Positions 17,990 to 27,127 are shown, numbered from the stretch's first letter. The stretch is 64,000 bases of DNA from Gordonia alkaliphila (GCF_023017165.1 NZ_JALKBW010000001.1:2108001-2172000); one strand, 5' to 3'. Notes: generated by a model not told the origin, from the sequence alone. A program made the numbers and translations.

Positions 17990-18538
17990 ATGATCGACGC
18001 AGCAGACGCAGAGGCCGACGCCGCCGCCCGTGACCTGATCGACAGCGCGGCCGAGCCCGCGGAGCCGCTGCTTCGCGCACTGGTGGTGGTGGTCGACGAC
18101 CGCATCGCCGAAGACGGCGACCCGAGTCGGCTGGGTGCCCTCGTCGGAGAGCTGTTGGAAGAGGGACACTTCCACGTCGATGCCACCGTCGCGGTGTTCG
18201 GCGACGAAGTGGAGATCCGCAACGCGCTCAACACCGCCGTGATCGGCGGCGTGGACCTCGTGGTCTCGGTGGGCGGTGTCGGCGTGCGTGCGCGCGATGT
18301 GACGCCGGAAGCCACCGAACCGCTGCTCGACCGCCGGCTCCGCGGCATCGAGGAGGCGCTGCGTTCGTCCGGGCTGTCCGCCGGAGCCACCGACGGCGGC
18401 CTCTCCCGCGGTCTGGCCGGTATCTCCGGGCAGACCCTGGTGGTGAACCTCGCAGATTCTCGGGCGGCCGTCCGCGACGGCATGGCGACCCTCATCCCGC
18501 TCTCGCGCTTCATCATCGATCAGGTCAGTGAATTCTAG
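17990..18538 (+). CDS. moaB2: MoaB/Mog-family molybdopterin protein
   Basis: Protein of 182 aa of the MoaB/MogA family, which adenylylates molybdopterin. The family motifs VDLVVSVGGVGVRARDVTPEAT (equivalent to the GGTG-RD-TPEA signature) and GLSRGLAGISGQTLVVNL are present. It is preceded by GGAGAGG. Its position after pepD matches moaB2 of M. tuberculosis. It may be a molybdenum cofactor enzyme or a partner in the stress operon; the sequence does not decide this. Confidence 0.88.
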   Translation: MIDAADAEADAAARDLIDSAAEPAEPLLRALVVVVDDRIAEDGDPSRLGALVGELLEEGHFHVDATVAVFGDEVEIRNALNTAVIGGVDLVVSVGGVGVRARDVTPEATEPLLDRRLRGIEEALRSSGLSAGATDGGLSRGLAGISGQTLVVNLADSRAAVRDGMATLIPLSRFIIDQVSEF

Positions 18539-18725
18539 GGACGACGCCGCGCCGCCGACGGGCGAGAGCGACGTTCCGGCCGAGGCGGAGTGGGAGCGAC
18601 GGCGTCGTCTCGACGCGGTTTTCGGGGATGTGGTCCCGGAAACGACGGCGGACGCGGGTGAGTCTGCTCACACTGCGCGCGGACGCGATTGGTACGAGCA
18701 GAACACCCCGCCGCACCACGGCTAG
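18528..18725 (+). CDS. Small conserved-looking protein overlapping moaB2
   Basis: Putative 65-aa protein starting at a GTG inside the last codons of moaB2 (11-base overlap) in another frame. The sequence is acidic and arginine-rich in the middle (AEAEWERRRRLDAVFGDVVPE) and ends RDWYEQNTPPHHG, a C-terminal signature I recall from short actinobacterial proteins of unknown role. Its tight overlap suggests translation coupled to moaB2. No domain, signal or membrane segment is seen. The following 200 bases to 18925 hold promoter elements for the porins only. Confidence 0.6.
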   Translation: MNSRDDAAPPTGESDVPAEAEWERRRRLDAVFGDVVPETTADAGESAHTARGRDWYEQNTPPHHG

Positions 18726-18925
18726 GCCGTGGCCACCGGCTATCGGGCACGCGGCGTGCTGCCGCTGGTCGCACCTCCTTATCCGTTCATCGAGAACTAT
18801 TCCTCTGATTGACGGGAATTTCTCAGGCTGATGGTGAGCGGCGTGACACATCGGATACGGTTTCTCTCGACTGGCGTCGCACACCGTCATGCCGTGCGCG
18901 CTGCTGACCAGCGAGGAGAATTACC

Positions 18926-19549
18926 ATGCGCAAGCATTTCCTGCGTTCGTCCCTGATCGCCGCGACGATCGGTGCGCTCGGCGCGACCACCCTGCTCACC
19001 GGCGCGGGCACCGCGGATGCCGCGAAGCTGCCCAACGGCGTCAAGAAGTCGTCCGGCATCGACGGCCAGGTGGTGACCATCAAGCGCACCGGTGAGCGCG
19101 CCTACCCGATGCCGTCGGTCGCCAACAACGGCGCCGGCCGCGCCGCCGCCGTCTCCGGCACCTACAAGGCCACCCTGAACAAGGGTGTCGGCACCATGAG
19201 CGTCGGCTACCTCGTCGGCTGCCAGGTGGACATCGCCGGCCTGCAGGGCGGTCTGTCCGGCGGTCTGACGCTGAGCGGTGCGACGCTCAGCGGCACCCTC
19301 TCGATTCCGCTCTCGCCGGGCCAGGTCGCGCTGATCCGCAGCGACAACATGTCTATCACCAAGGGCAAGGCCACCCTGATGGTCGACAGCTTCCACATCG
19401 ACGTCCAGCAGTGCGGCGGCTACGCGTCGGCCCGCTCGGTGGTCACCGTGATGGCGGCCGACGGCATGTCCACCGCTGACGGCACCCTCTCCGGCAACAG
19501 CGGTTTCGTGCAGTCGAGCCTGTACGGCAAGCCCTTCAGCCTCAACTGA
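18926..19549 (+). CDS. MspA-family porin, tandem copy 1
   Basis: Secreted 207-aa protein with a clear signal peptide (RSSLIAATIGALGATTLLTGAGTADA, cleavage after about residue 32). The mature part has the MspA hallmarks VGYLVGCQVDIAG and a C-terminal SSLYGKPFSLN, equivalent to the YGEPWNMN end of MspA. Such proteins form octameric pores in the mycolate outer membrane for small hydrophilic solutes. A cysteine after VGYLVG and a second one in QQCGGYA may form a disulfide; MspA itself has none. It lacks the insert present in copies 2 and 3. Confidence 0.88.
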   Translation: MRKHFLRSSLIAATIGALGATTLLTGAGTADAAKLPNGVKKSSGIDGQVVTIKRTGERAYPMPSVANNGAGRAAAVSGTYKATLNKGVGTMSVGYLVGCQVDIAGLQGGLSGGLTLSGATLSGTLSIPLSPGQVALIRSDNMSITKGKATLMVDSFHIDVQQCGGYASARSVVTVMAADGMSTADGTLSGNSGFVQSSLYGKPFSLN

Positions 19550-19576
19550 TCCGCCACTCGCGAAAAGGACCCTGAC

Positions 19577-20227
19577 ATGAAGAATCTGACCAAGCGCGTC
19601 GTGGCCCCCGTCGCCGTGGCCGGCGCCGCGATGATCGCCCTCACCGGCGTCACCGCGGGTGTGGCCGAGGCCAAGAACCTGCCGGGTGCGACCAAGACCC
19701 GCAGCTTCGATGAAGGCAGCGTCACCATCCGCCTGTTCGACGAGTCGGCGCGCATCACCCGCGCGGTGACCAACGTCCCCACCTCCCGCGAGGTGCAGGT
19801 CTCCGGCAAGGTCGCCGTCACCACCAAGGGCGGCGTCAAGGGCGGCAACATCAACGTCGGCTACCTCGTCGGCTGCCAGCTGAGCTTCGACGCCGGCGGC
19901 GGTGTCAGCGGCGGCGGCACCTATACCTTCAACCCTTCCGGCAATGCGTCCCCCTTTGCTCCGTCCGGCGGCGTCACGGGCACGGCCGCTATCGCACCGG
20001 GGCAGGCTGTCTACGTGCCGGTCATCAAGGCCTCCATCGGCGGCAATCCCGTCAACAGCTTCGACTTCAACAATGCTCGCGGTGGCGTCGCCTACAGCCA
20101 GGAGCGCTTCGGCGTCGACGGCTGCGCCGGCTACGCCGAAGCCATGGCCAAGGTGACCGTCAAGGTCTCCACCGACACCTTCAAGGGCAACATCACCATG
20201 TACGGCAAGCCCTTCAGCCTCGGATAG
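19577..20227 (+). CDS. MspA-family porin, tandem copy 2
   Basis: Secreted 216-aa protein with a signal peptide ending near GVAEAKN. It shares with copy 3 the segments GSVTIRLFDES, VPTSREVQVSGKV, GYLVGCQLSFD, GGVAYSQERFGVDGCAGYAEA and the C-terminal MYGKPFSLG. The central insert (GGGTYTFNPSGNASPF...) probably forms the constriction loop. The conserved cysteine pair is present. It starts 27 bases after copy 1 behind AAAAGGA, so the three genes form one operon that arose by tandem duplication. Confidence 0.9.
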   Translation: MKNLTKRVVAPVAVAGAAMIALTGVTAGVAEAKNLPGATKTRSFDEGSVTIRLFDESARITRAVTNVPTSREVQVSGKVAVTTKGGVKGGNINVGYLVGCQLSFDAGGGVSGGGTYTFNPSGNASPFAPSGGVTGTAAIAPGQAVYVPVIKASIGGNPVNSFDFNNARGGVAYSQERFGVDGCAGYAEAMAKVTVKVSTDTFKGNITMYGKPFSLG

Positions 20228-20230
20228 CAG

Positions 20231-20923
20231 ATGATGATTGCGCGCAAACGCACGCTCGGATTGGTCGCTGCTGCGGCGGTGGTCGGCACGCTGGCCACCG
20301 GTGTCGTGACGACCGGCACCGCGGAAGCCGCACCGCTTCCGGGCGCCTCGGGCGCCAAGAAGGTCCCCGGCGGCAGCGTCTCGATCCGCCTGTTCGACGA
20401 GAGTTTCACGGTGCAGCGACCGGTCGCCCACGTGCCGACCAGTCGCGAGGTGCATGTCTCGGGCAAGGTCCGCGTCACCACCACCGGCTCACTCAAGGGC
20501 GGCACGGTGACCACCGGCTACCTGATCGGCTGCCAGCTCGACTTCGGGGCTAGGTCGAACGGCAACATCGGCCTGACCAGCCTCTCCAAGGACCAGTTCT
20601 CCACCTCGGTGCCGGGACCGGATGGAACTCCCATACCGATCGACACGCCGCTCAATAAGGGCTCCGGCGTCGGTGGCGGCTTCACGCTGGCCCCGGGTGC
20701 GGCGAAGTTCGTCCCGGTGATCAAGGCGTCGATCAGCGGCCAGCCCGTCGAGAGCTTCACCTTCACCGGCCAGCGCGGCGGTGTGGCCTACAGCCAGGAG
20801 CGCTTCGGCGTCGACGGCTGCGCGGGCTTCGCCCAGGCGCGAGCACTGGTGAACGTGAAGGTCGCGAACGCCGAGTTCAAGGGCAACATCACCCTCTACG
20901 GGCGTCCGTTCAGCATCGGCTGA
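20231..20923 (+). CDS. MspA-family porin, tandem copy 3
   Basis: Secreted 230-aa porin, closest to copy 2: SVSIRLFDESFTV, VPTSREVHVSGKV, GYLIGCQLDFG, GGVAYSQERFGVDGCAGFAQA and a C-terminal LYGRPFSIG. The signal peptide ends near TAEAA. Its central loop is longer and carries more charge than in copy 2 (LSKDQFSTSVPGPDGTPI), so the pore constriction probably differs. It begins three bases after the copy 2 stop; ATG codons at 20231 and 20234 are both possible. Confidence 0.9.
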   Translation: MMIARKRTLGLVAAAAVVGTLATGVVTTGTAEAAPLPGASGAKKVPGGSVSIRLFDESFTVQRPVAHVPTSREVHVSGKVRVTTTGSLKGGTVTTGYLIGCQLDFGARSNGNIGLTSLSKDQFSTSVPGPDGTPIPIDTPLNKGSGVGGGFTLAPGAAKFVPVIKASISGQPVESFTFTGQRGGVAYSQERFGVDGCAGFAQARALVNVKVANAEFKGNITLYGRPFSIG

Positions 20924-20940
20924 CCCGCCTGTACCAACAA

Positions 20941-20978
20941 ACACTGCAGCCACGTCCGATCGGGCGTGGCTGCAGTGT
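20941..20978. terminator. Terminator hairpin after the porin operon
   Basis: Fourteen-base perfect stem ACACTGCAGCCACG with a ten-base loop, 17 bases after the third porin stop. No long T-run follows. Confidence 0.65.
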
Positions 20979-21003
20979 TCGGTGGGGAATCGGATCGTCG
21001 TGG

Positions 21004-21019
21004 CAGGATCAGCGGTATG
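21004..21019 (+). promoter_or_regulatory. Probable leaderless promoter, -10 CAGGAT
   Basis: CAGGAT (21004-21009) lies seven bases before the ATG at 21017, one base away from TANNNT. Confidence 0.45.
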
Positions 21020-22117
21020 GGATCCACCGTCGACCTCAACCGCTACGACGCCGACCACCGCGGGTGGGTGGCCGAGTCGGTCCGCAGGATTCAGGCCGAG
21101 GCCAATCGGTCCGCCGACACCAATCTGATCGCGCTTCCGCTGCCCGCCGAGTGGAACATCGACCTGTATCTGAAGGACGAGTCGACGCACCCGACCGGGT
21201 CGCTCAAACATCGGCTCGCGCGATCGCTATTCCTGTACGGACTCTGCAACGGTTGGATCCGGCGGGACGCGCCGGTGATCGAGGCCTCCAGCGGGTCGAC
21301 GGCGGTGTCCGAGGCCTACTTCGCGAAGCTGATCGGCGTCGGATTCATCGCGGTGATGGCCGAGAGCACCAGCCGGCAGAAGATCGACCTCATCGAACGC
21401 GAGGGCGGCGACTGCCACCTCGTCGCCGATCCCAGCCGCGTCTACGAGGTGGCTCAGCAGCTCGCTGCCGAGACCGGCGGGCACTACATGGACCAGTTCA
21501 CCTTCGCGGAACGGGCCACCGACTGGCGGGGCAACAACAACATCGCCGAGTCGATCTTCGCGCAGCTGTCTCTGGAACGCTTCCCCGAGCCGGAGTGGAT
21601 CGTGGCCACCGCGGGCACCGGCGGGACGTCGGCCACCATGGCGCGCTATCTGGCCTATACGGGACGGCGCACGGGCGTCTGCGTCGCCGATCCGGAGAAC
21701 TCGGCCTTCTTTCCCGGCTGGCGCGACCGGGATGCGAGCACCCGGACCGACGTCGGCTCGCGGATCGAAGGCATCGGACGCCAGCGCGTGGAACCCAGCT
21801 TTCTACCGACCGCGATCGACCGCATGATGGTGGTGCCCGATGCCGCCACGATCGCCGCACTGCGGCAGTTGGAGGCGACGACGGGCCGACGCGTCGGTGG
21901 GTCCACCGGCACGGGCCTGTGGGCCGCCTACCGGATCTGCGCGGAGATGCTCCACGAGGGGCGCAGCGGCAGCGTCGTCGCCCTGCTCTGTGACTCGGGG
22001 GACCGGTACCTGGACAAGTACTACTCCGACGAGTGGGTCGTCGGCGAGGGCCTGGACCCGGCGCCGTATGCCGCGCAGCTGGCGGACTTCTTCCGCACCG
22101 GGGTCCTGGCCGACTAG
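21017..22117 (+). CDS. cysK2: PLP-dependent cysteine synthase-like enzyme (CysK2 type)
   Basis: Fold-type II PLP enzyme of 366 aa. The Schiff-base lysine is Lys64 in HPTGSLKHR, and the phosphate-binding loop is [10 protein letters not shown]. The wide spacing and the segments [23 protein letters not shown] and [16 protein letters not shown] match the CysK2 branch rather than CysK1 or CysM. M. tuberculosis CysK2 (Rv0848) makes S-sulfocysteine from O-phosphoserine and thiosulfate; the same reaction here is inference. The start is seven bases after a -10-like element. It overlaps the convergent heme oxygenase by four bases. Confidence 0.85.
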   Translation: MGSTVDLNRYDADHRGWVAESVRRIQAEANRSADTNLIALPLPAEWNIDLYLKDESTHPTGSLKHRLARSLFLYGLCNGWIRRDAPVIEASSGSTAVSEAYFAKLIGVGFIAVMAESTSRQKIDLIEREGGDCHLVADPSRVYEVAQQLAAETGGHYMDQFTFAERATDWRGNNNIAESIFAQLSLERFPEPEWIVATAGTGGTSATMARYLAYTGRRTGVCVADPENSAFFPGWRDRDASTRTDVGSRIEGIGRQRVEPSFLPTAIDRMMVVPDAATIAALRQLEATTGRRVGGSTGTGLWAAYRICAEMLHEGRSGSVVALLCDSGDRYLDKYYSDEWVVGEGLDPAPYAAQLADFFRTGVLAD

Positions 22118-22791
22118 TTCGCGGGCAGTTCCAGCTTGCCGGCGAGCTCGGCGAACAGGCCCTGGTTCAGCTGGAACGCCTTGCAGACCTCGTCGACCAC
22201 GTGCAGACGGTCGGTCTCCGACAGCTCGGCGCCGATGGCGTCGAGGTTGGTGCGGTAGTCGTCCTTGTACGGCTTGTTCTTGCCGATCTCGGCGAAGTCG
22301 TAGAAGTCCAGGCCCTTGCCGTCGAGGTCGAAGGCCCGGTTCACCAGAGCGCCGACGGCCTGGCCGCCGGACAGGTCGCCGAGGTAGCGGGTGTAGTGGT
22401 GGGCCACGTACAGGCCGGGCCACGACGCCGACTCGGTGATCGCGGCGGCGTAGGCGTCGGCGGCGGGCGACTCGATCGACTGGTCCTCACCGGGCGCCCA
22501 CTGCTCGAGGTCGGCATCGATCGAGGCGAGGCGATCGAGCCCGGCGTCGAAGATCGGCGCGACGATCGGATCGGCGGCGAGGTCGCGGCCCACGCTCTCC
22601 AGCGCGGCGTAGACCGGGCGCAGTGTGCGCAGGTAGGCGAGGTAGCCGGCCTTGCTGACCCGACCGCCGAGCAGCGCGTCCATGAACGCGGACTGCTCCG
22701 CCTGCTCGTGTTCGTTCGCCGAGCCCTGCTTCATCGCCGCGGACAGCGGCAGGATGACGAGTTCGGAGGGGGCGAGCGAAGCAACGGTCAT
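22114..22791 (-). CDS. Heme oxygenase (HmuO-like)
   Basis: Biliverdin-producing heme oxygenase of 225 aa, cytoplasmic. The proximal heme ligand is His28 in [10 protein letters not shown], and the distal helix is [14 protein letters not shown]. The length and the [29 protein letters not shown] segment match the HmuO/HO family. It opens heme to release iron, CO and biliverdin, and is usually iron-regulated through DtxR/IdeR in corynebacteria. The ATG is preceded by AGGAGATACACC. A palindrome resembling half of an iron box lies in its promoter. Confidence 0.93.
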   Translation of the reverse strand: MTVASLAPSELVILPLSAAMKQGSANEHEQAEQSAFMDALLGGRVSKAGYLAYLRTLRPVYAALESVGRDLAADPIVAPIFDAGLDRLASIDADLEQWAPGEDQSIESPAADAYAAAITESASWPGLYVAHHYTRYLGDLSGGQAVGALVNRAFDLDGKGLDFYDFAEIGKNKPYKDDYRTNLDAIGAELSETDRLHVVDEVCKAFQLNQGLFAELAGKLELPAN

Positions 22792-22840
22792 GGTGTATCT
22801 CCTGAAAGCTGATGTGGTGCGGCGTACACCTGTCGGACTA

Positions 22841-22850
22841 AGGGTACCCT
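22841..22850. promoter_or_regulatory. Palindrome in the heme oxygenase promoter, weak iron-box resemblance
   Basis: AGGGTACCCT is a perfect palindrome about 50 bases upstream of the heme oxygenase ATG. Aligned to the 14-base core of the IdeR box it matches only about nine positions, so iron control is a guess. Confidence 0.3.
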
Positions 22851-22858
22851 GCCCATCG

Positions 22859-22903
22859 AAAAAACCGTCGTCCGCACCCCCGGAAGAGGCGCGGACGACG
22901 GTT
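22859..22903 (-). terminator. Rho-independent terminator of mscL
   Basis: Thirteen-base perfect stem (AACCGTCGTCCGC arms at 22863-22875 and 22891-22903) followed on the minus strand by TTTTTT. It separates mscL from heme oxygenase. Confidence 0.9.
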
Positions 22904-22919
22904 CGTCGAGCAGGTCGGG

Positions 22920-23462
22920 TCAGCGCGAGTGGCGCGGTCCGTCGGCCGGCGGGAGGTTGTCCCCGGCCGGGGACGGCAGGCCGCCGCCGAGGCTCGCGGC
23001 CGGAGCGGCGTCCGACGCGGCCAGCAGGTCGCGGATCTCGGTGAGCAGACCGACCTCGGTCTCCTCGGCCTCTTCGCCGGCGTCGGCGCCGCGACGCAGC
23101 GCGGCCAGCTCGTTGAGCTTGTTGTACGGCACGATGATGATGAAGTAGACCACCGCGGCGACGATCACGAAGTTGATTCCGGCGGCGATGACGGCGCCGA
23201 AGTCCATCTTGGTCGCGGCGTCGGCGTCGTTCAGTTGGTAGGAGAGGCCACAGACCTGCACGGCGGCGCTCTGGGCCGTCTCCCCGCCGGTGTCCATCGT
23301 CTGACCACAGTCCTGGCCGGTCGGAATAGCGGCCAGCAGCGGGGCGATGATCTTGTCGGTGAATGCGGTGACGATCGCGGTGAAGGCGGCGCCGATGATG
23401 ACGGCGGTGGCCAGCTCGACGACGTTCCCCCGAAGGATGAATTCCTTGAATCCCTTGAGCAC
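22920..23462 (-). CDS. mscL: Large-conductance mechanosensitive channel
   Basis: Osmotic-shock channel of 180 aa, pentameric in the inner membrane. The N-terminal LKGFKEFILRGNVVELATAVIIGAAFTAIVTAF is the TM1 signature with the pore-lining glycines; TM2 is GAVIAAGINFVIVAAVVYFIIIVPYNKL. Between them is a periplasmic loop of about 50 residues containing two cysteines (GQDCGQTM and VQVCGLSY), longer than in E. coli. The C-terminal tail of about 60 residues is acidic then proline/glycine-rich and extends past the usual helix bundle. Confidence 0.96.
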   Translation of the reverse strand: MLKGFKEFILRGNVVELATAVIIGAAFTAIVTAFTDKIIAPLLAAIPTGQDCGQTMDTGGETAQSAAVQVCGLSYQLNDADAATKMDFGAVIAAGINFVIVAAVVYFIIIVPYNKLNELAALRRGADAGEEAEETEVGLLTEIRDLLAASDAAPAASLGGGLPSPAGDNLPPADGPRHSR

Positions 23463-23477
23463 GGGACTGAGTGTAAC

Positions 23478-24062
23478 TCAGTGAAACACCAGCGTCAGTG
23501 CATTAACGAGGCCTGCTGCGGCGACGCGTCGCGCGGCCGTCTCGGGGACCGCCAGCAGGATCGGCTCGGCCGGAACAGCGACGACGGCCCCCGCGGCCAG
23601 TACGTTCGCGTCCTCGTCGACCACATCCACCACGTCACCGGTGCGCAGCAGACCGGTCACCGCCGGGTCGGCCGGACGAACCGACACCAAGCGGGCGCGC
23701 GGGTCGCCGGTGAGCGCGGCGGGCAGCCGGGACGAGAGCAACCGGGTGCCGGTGATCGCCTCGCCCTCGGTCACGGCACCGGACACGGTACTGCCGACGG
23801 CGGCGGCGGCCTCGTGCAACGTCCCGGGCAACGCGCTGCCGGCGGGCACCTCGGTGAGGGCCACGTCGCCTGCGGTGAGCACCTGCCCGGGGCGGAGGTC
23901 GTGCGCGGCGACGACCACGGCGTCGGTGCGTACCTGGCTGCGATCGACGAGCAGCAGGGCAGTGGCGCACAGCAGCAGGGACACGGCGGCGGCGCGTCGC
24001 ACCGTGACCGCGCGCAAGTGCCGTGACCGGGGACGACGGCGCTGCCACGGCGGTTGTCTCAT
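23478..24062 (-). CDS. SAF-domain protein (CpaB/RcpC-like)
   Basis: Protein of 194 aa. An arginine-rich N-terminus and a single membrane helix (AAAVSLLLCATALLLV, about 24-39) anchor an extracytoplasmic SAF domain, DAVVVAAHDLRPGQVLTAGDVALTEVPAG. The second half (VRPADPAVTGLLRTGDVVDVVD) resembles RcpC/CpaB of Flp pilus assembly, but no other pilus gene is nearby. The family is found next to mscL in Mycobacteriales. The ATG at 24062 is six bases after a TACGTT -10 element and is preferred over upstream codons. Confidence 0.85.
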   Translation of the reverse strand: MRQPPWQRRRPRSRHLRAVTVRRAAAVSLLLCATALLLVDRSQVRTDAVVVAAHDLRPGQVLTAGDVALTEVPAGSALPGTLHEAAAAVGSTVSGAVTEGEAITGTRLLSSRLPAALTGDPRARLVSVRPADPAVTGLLRTGDVVDVVDEDANVLAAGAVVAVPAEPILLAVPETAARRVAAAGLVNALTLVFH

Positions 24063-24074
24063 GTCCGGAACGTA
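24063..24074 (-). promoter_or_regulatory. Leaderless promoter, -10 TACGTT
   Basis: On the minus strand TACGTT (24074-24069), six bases, then the ATG of the SAF gene. Confidence 0.55.
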
Positions 24075-24141
24075 CGGCTCCGGAGCTGGCCTGTGCAGTC
24101 TCGTTTCCACAGCCGGGGCCTGTCGATGGAAGGATGTCCAC

Positions 24142-25377
24142 ATGGCACCGCTCAAATTCACCGGACGTTTCAAGGGCTGGATCGCCCGCGATGTGAGCGG
24201 CGGGATCTTGTTGTTCACCGCCGCCGTGGTTGCTCTGATCTGGGCGAACTCGCCGTGGCGCGACAGCTATGCGTCGCTGCTGGCGATCGAGGTGGGGCCG
24301 TCGGCGCTGCACCTGAACCTGTCCCTGTCGCAGTGGGCCGCCGACGGGCTGCTCGCGATCTTCTTCTTCGTGGTCGGCATGGAACTCAAGCACGAGTTCG
24401 TGGCGGGCAGTCTCCGTAACCCGCGTCGCGCCGGCGTTCCGGTCGCGGCCGCGGTCGGCGGCATGGTGGTGCCCGCGCTCTTCTATCTGGCGATCGTCGC
24501 CCCCACCGCCCCCGATGCCACGCACGGCTGGGCGATCCCCGCGGCCACCGACATCGCGTTCGCCCTGGCGGTCCTCGCGGTCTTCGGGCGCGGCCTGCCG
24601 ATCGCCCTGCGCGTGTTCCTGATGACCCTGGCGGTGGTCGACGACCTGCTCGGCATCATCGTGATCGCGACGGTCTACACCGAGAGCATCGACTTCGGCA
24701 TGCTCGCCGCGGGCCTGGGCTGCGTCGTCGTCTTCGGTTTCCTGGTCCGGCAGCGGATCTTCTTCTGGTGGCTGCTGCTGCCGATCGCGCTGGTCGCCTG
24801 GGCCTTCGTGCACGCCTCGGGTGTGCACGCGACCGTGGCCGGCGTGCTGCTCGGCTTCACCGTGCCGGCGGTGGCACTGCACGGGGAGATCCTGCCGCGC
24901 ACCATCACCGGCAGCCGAGTGCTGACGCCGTGGTCGTCGGGCATCGCATTGCCGCTGTTCGCGTTCGCCGCGGCCGGTGTGACGGTGGTCGGCGCCGACG
25001 ACCTGGTGCAGCCGGTCAGCATCGGCATCGTGGTGGCACTGGTGGTCGGCAAGGTGGCCGGCGTGCTCGGCACCACCTGGGTGGTGACCCGCACGACTCC
25101 GCTGCGTCTGCCCGACGCGATCGGCGTGCGCGACCTCGTGCCGATCGGCCTGCTGTGCGGCATCGGCTTCACCGTCGCGCTGCTGATCGCCGAGCTGTCG
25201 TTCACCGGCGGCGCGGCGGAGAGTCACACGTCCGCGGCCAAGGTCGGCATCCTGTTCGGCTCGCTGCTGGCGGCGGTGCTGGGCGGGGCCCTGCTGCGGT
25301 GGGACGCCAAACACCCGCGACACGCGGACATGAACCGCGACGGCATCGTCGACCGCAACATTCAGCTCATCGAGTAG
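24142..25377 (+). CDS. nhaA: Na+/H+ antiporter NhaA
   Basis: Inner-membrane sodium/proton antiporter of 411 aa with about twelve membrane helices. Family marks are GGILLFTAAVVALIWANSPW near the start, VGMELKHEFVAGSL, PAATDIAFALAVLAVFG and the ion-binding pair in LAVVDDLLGIIVIA. GLLCGIGFTVALLIAELSF is near the C-terminus. It exports Na+ for pH and salt homeostasis. The ATG at 24142 follows GGAAGG at proper spacing; the frame extends upstream but without family similarity. Confidence 0.96.
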   Translation: MAPLKFTGRFKGWIARDVSGGILLFTAAVVALIWANSPWRDSYASLLAIEVGPSALHLNLSLSQWAADGLLAIFFFVVGMELKHEFVAGSLRNPRRAGVPVAAAVGGMVVPALFYLAIVAPTAPDATHGWAIPAATDIAFALAVLAVFGRGLPIALRVFLMTLAVVDDLLGIIVIATVYTESIDFGMLAAGLGCVVVFGFLVRQRIFFWWLLLPIALVAWAFVHASGVHATVAGVLLGFTVPAVALHGEILPRTITGSRVLTPWSSGIALPLFAFAAAGVTVVGADDLVQPVSIGIVVALVVGKVAGVLGTTWVVTRTTPLRLPDAIGVRDLVPIGLLCGIGFTVALLIAELSFTGGAAESHTSAAKVGILFGSLLAAVLGGALLRWDAKHPRHADMNRDGIVDRNIQLIE

Positions 25378-25401
25378 CCGCGGTCCATCGAACTGCGCGG
25401 C

Positions 25402-26958
25402 TCAGCCGAGCGGAACCTTCTGTTCGCGCGACGGAGGTCCGGTGTACGTCTCCCAGAAGGTGGCGCCCTGGATACCGAGCTCTTGCGGGCGGAAGACCGG
25501 ATCCACTCCGGCCTTGCGCTGCCGTTCGTAGTCGCGCAGGGCCTTCAGCGCCGGACCCTGGATCACGAAGATACCGAGCAGATTCAGCCACGCCATGGTG
25601 CCGACGCCGATGTCGCCGAGCGTCCAGGCGTCCTTCGCGGTGGCGATCGCGCCGTAGACCACCGAGGCCAGGATCACGGCCTGCAGCAGGATCTGCAGAT
25701 TTTCGCCGACCGTGCTGCGCAGCGGGCGGATGTACAGCTTGGCCTTCTCGCCCAGCATGAAGCGCAGATTCACCTCGGCCATGTAGTAGTAGGCGACGAT
25801 GGTGGTGAAGCAGAAGAAGGCCAGCGAGATCGCGACGAACGACGCCCCGGCCCCGGCCCAGATGGTGTCGAAACCGTGCTGCACGTAGCCCGATCCCACT
25901 TCTTCCTGGCCGGGCACATGGATCGGCAGGCCGCCGCCCTCGGCCATCACGCCGCCGGCCTCGGCCTCGTCGTTGAACACCCGGTAGGCGCCGGTCGCCA
26001 GGATCAGGAAGCCGGTGGCCGAGCAGACGAAAAGCGTGTCGATGTAGACGGCGAAGGACTGCACCAGGCCCTGCTTGGCGGGGTGGCTCACCTCGGCCGC
26101 CGCGGCGGCGTGCGGCCCGGTGCCCTGACCGGCCTCGTTGGAGTAGATGCCGCGCTTGACGCCCCACATGATGGCCGAGCCGATGATCGCGCCGAAGGCG
26201 GCGTCGGCGCCGAACGCGCTGGAGAAGACCAGGCGGATCACTTCGGGGACGTCGCCAGCGTTGATCAGCACCACGATGAGGGCCAGCACGATGTACACCG
26301 TCGCCATGGCCGGGACCACGATCGACGCGAAGGCGGCGATGCGCTTGACGCCGCCGATGATGACGAAGCCGAGCAGCGCGGCGGTGATGGTGCCCACCAC
26401 CCACTTCTCCACGCCCCAGGCGTTGTGCATCGAATCGGAGATGGAGTTGGCCTGGATGTTGGGCATCAGGATGCCGCACGCGATCAGCGTGACGAGGGCG
26501 AAGATCCACGCGTAGACCTTGAAGAAGCCGCGGCCGCGCGTGTGGGCCAGTGCCTGACGGAAGTAGAAGGCCGGGCCGCCGCGGTATTCGCCGGTCACCG
26601 CGTCGCGCGTCTTGTAGATCTGGCCCAGCGTGCACTCGACGAACGACGTCGAGGCCCCGAGGAAGGCCATACCCCACATCCAGAACAGTGCGCCCGGCCC
26701 GCCGAACGCGATCGCCGTGGCCACACCCACGATGTTGCCCGCGCCGACGCGGCCGGCCAACGACACCGCCAGCGCCTGGAACGACGAGATGCCTTGTTCG
26801 GAGGAACTACCGCGCCAGATCAGCCGCAGCATGTCCTTGAACAGCCGGATCTGCGCGAATCTGGTCCGGACCGAAAAGAAGATCCCGGCCGCGAGGCACA
26901 GGTAGACCAGTGCGTTGCTCCAGATGTAACTGTTCAGGGTCGACAGCGTTTCGGTCAT
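25402..26958 (-). CDS. Alanine/glycine:cation symporter (AGCS family)
   Basis: Sodium-coupled amino-acid importer of 518 aa with about ten membrane helices. Family signatures visible are ALAVSLAGRVGAGNIVGVATAIAFGGPGALFWMW (the AGCS motif includes GNI-GV) and MWGVKRGIYSNEAGQGTGPHAAAAA. The C-terminal tail of about 40 residues is hydrophilic. The start ATG at 26958 is preceded by GGAGACCGGA; codons further upstream lack similarity. It usually carries alanine or glycine with Na+, which fits the neighbouring nhaA setting a sodium gradient. Confidence 0.95.
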   Translation of the reverse strand: MTETLSTLNSYIWSNALVYLCLAAGIFFSVRTRFAQIRLFKDMLRLIWRGSSSEQGISSFQALAVSLAGRVGAGNIVGVATAIAFGGPGALFWMWGMAFLGASTSFVECTLGQIYKTRDAVTGEYRGGPAFYFRQALAHTRGRGFFKVYAWIFALVTLIACGILMPNIQANSISDSMHNAWGVEKWVVGTITAALLGFVIIGGVKRIAAFASIVVPAMATVYIVLALIVVLINAGDVPEVIRLVFSSAFGADAAFGAIIGSAIMWGVKRGIYSNEAGQGTGPHAAAAAEVSHPAKQGLVQSFAVYIDTLFVCSATGFLILATGAYRVFNDEAEAGGVMAEGGGLPIHVPGQEEVGSGYVQHGFDTIWAGAGASFVAISLAFFCFTTIVAYYYMAEVNLRFMLGEKAKLYIRPLRSTVGENLQILLQAVILASVVYGAIATAKDAWTLGDIGVGTMAWLNLLGIFVIQGPALKALRDYERQRKAGVDPVFRPQELGIQGATFWETYTGPPSREQKVPLG

Positions 26959-27127
26959 TCCGGTCTCCGAAAGTGGGTTCGGCTCGTAGACCGGTGCCCC
27001 GGCCAGGGTGCGAGTGTGACACACCACGTTCGACAATGTGCGGATTGCCCTCGGCTTGGCACTCGGAATGGGGGAGTGCCAGCAGCGGTTACACTGGACG
27101 ACAGTCTTTGATCCCCCGGAGGTTTTC

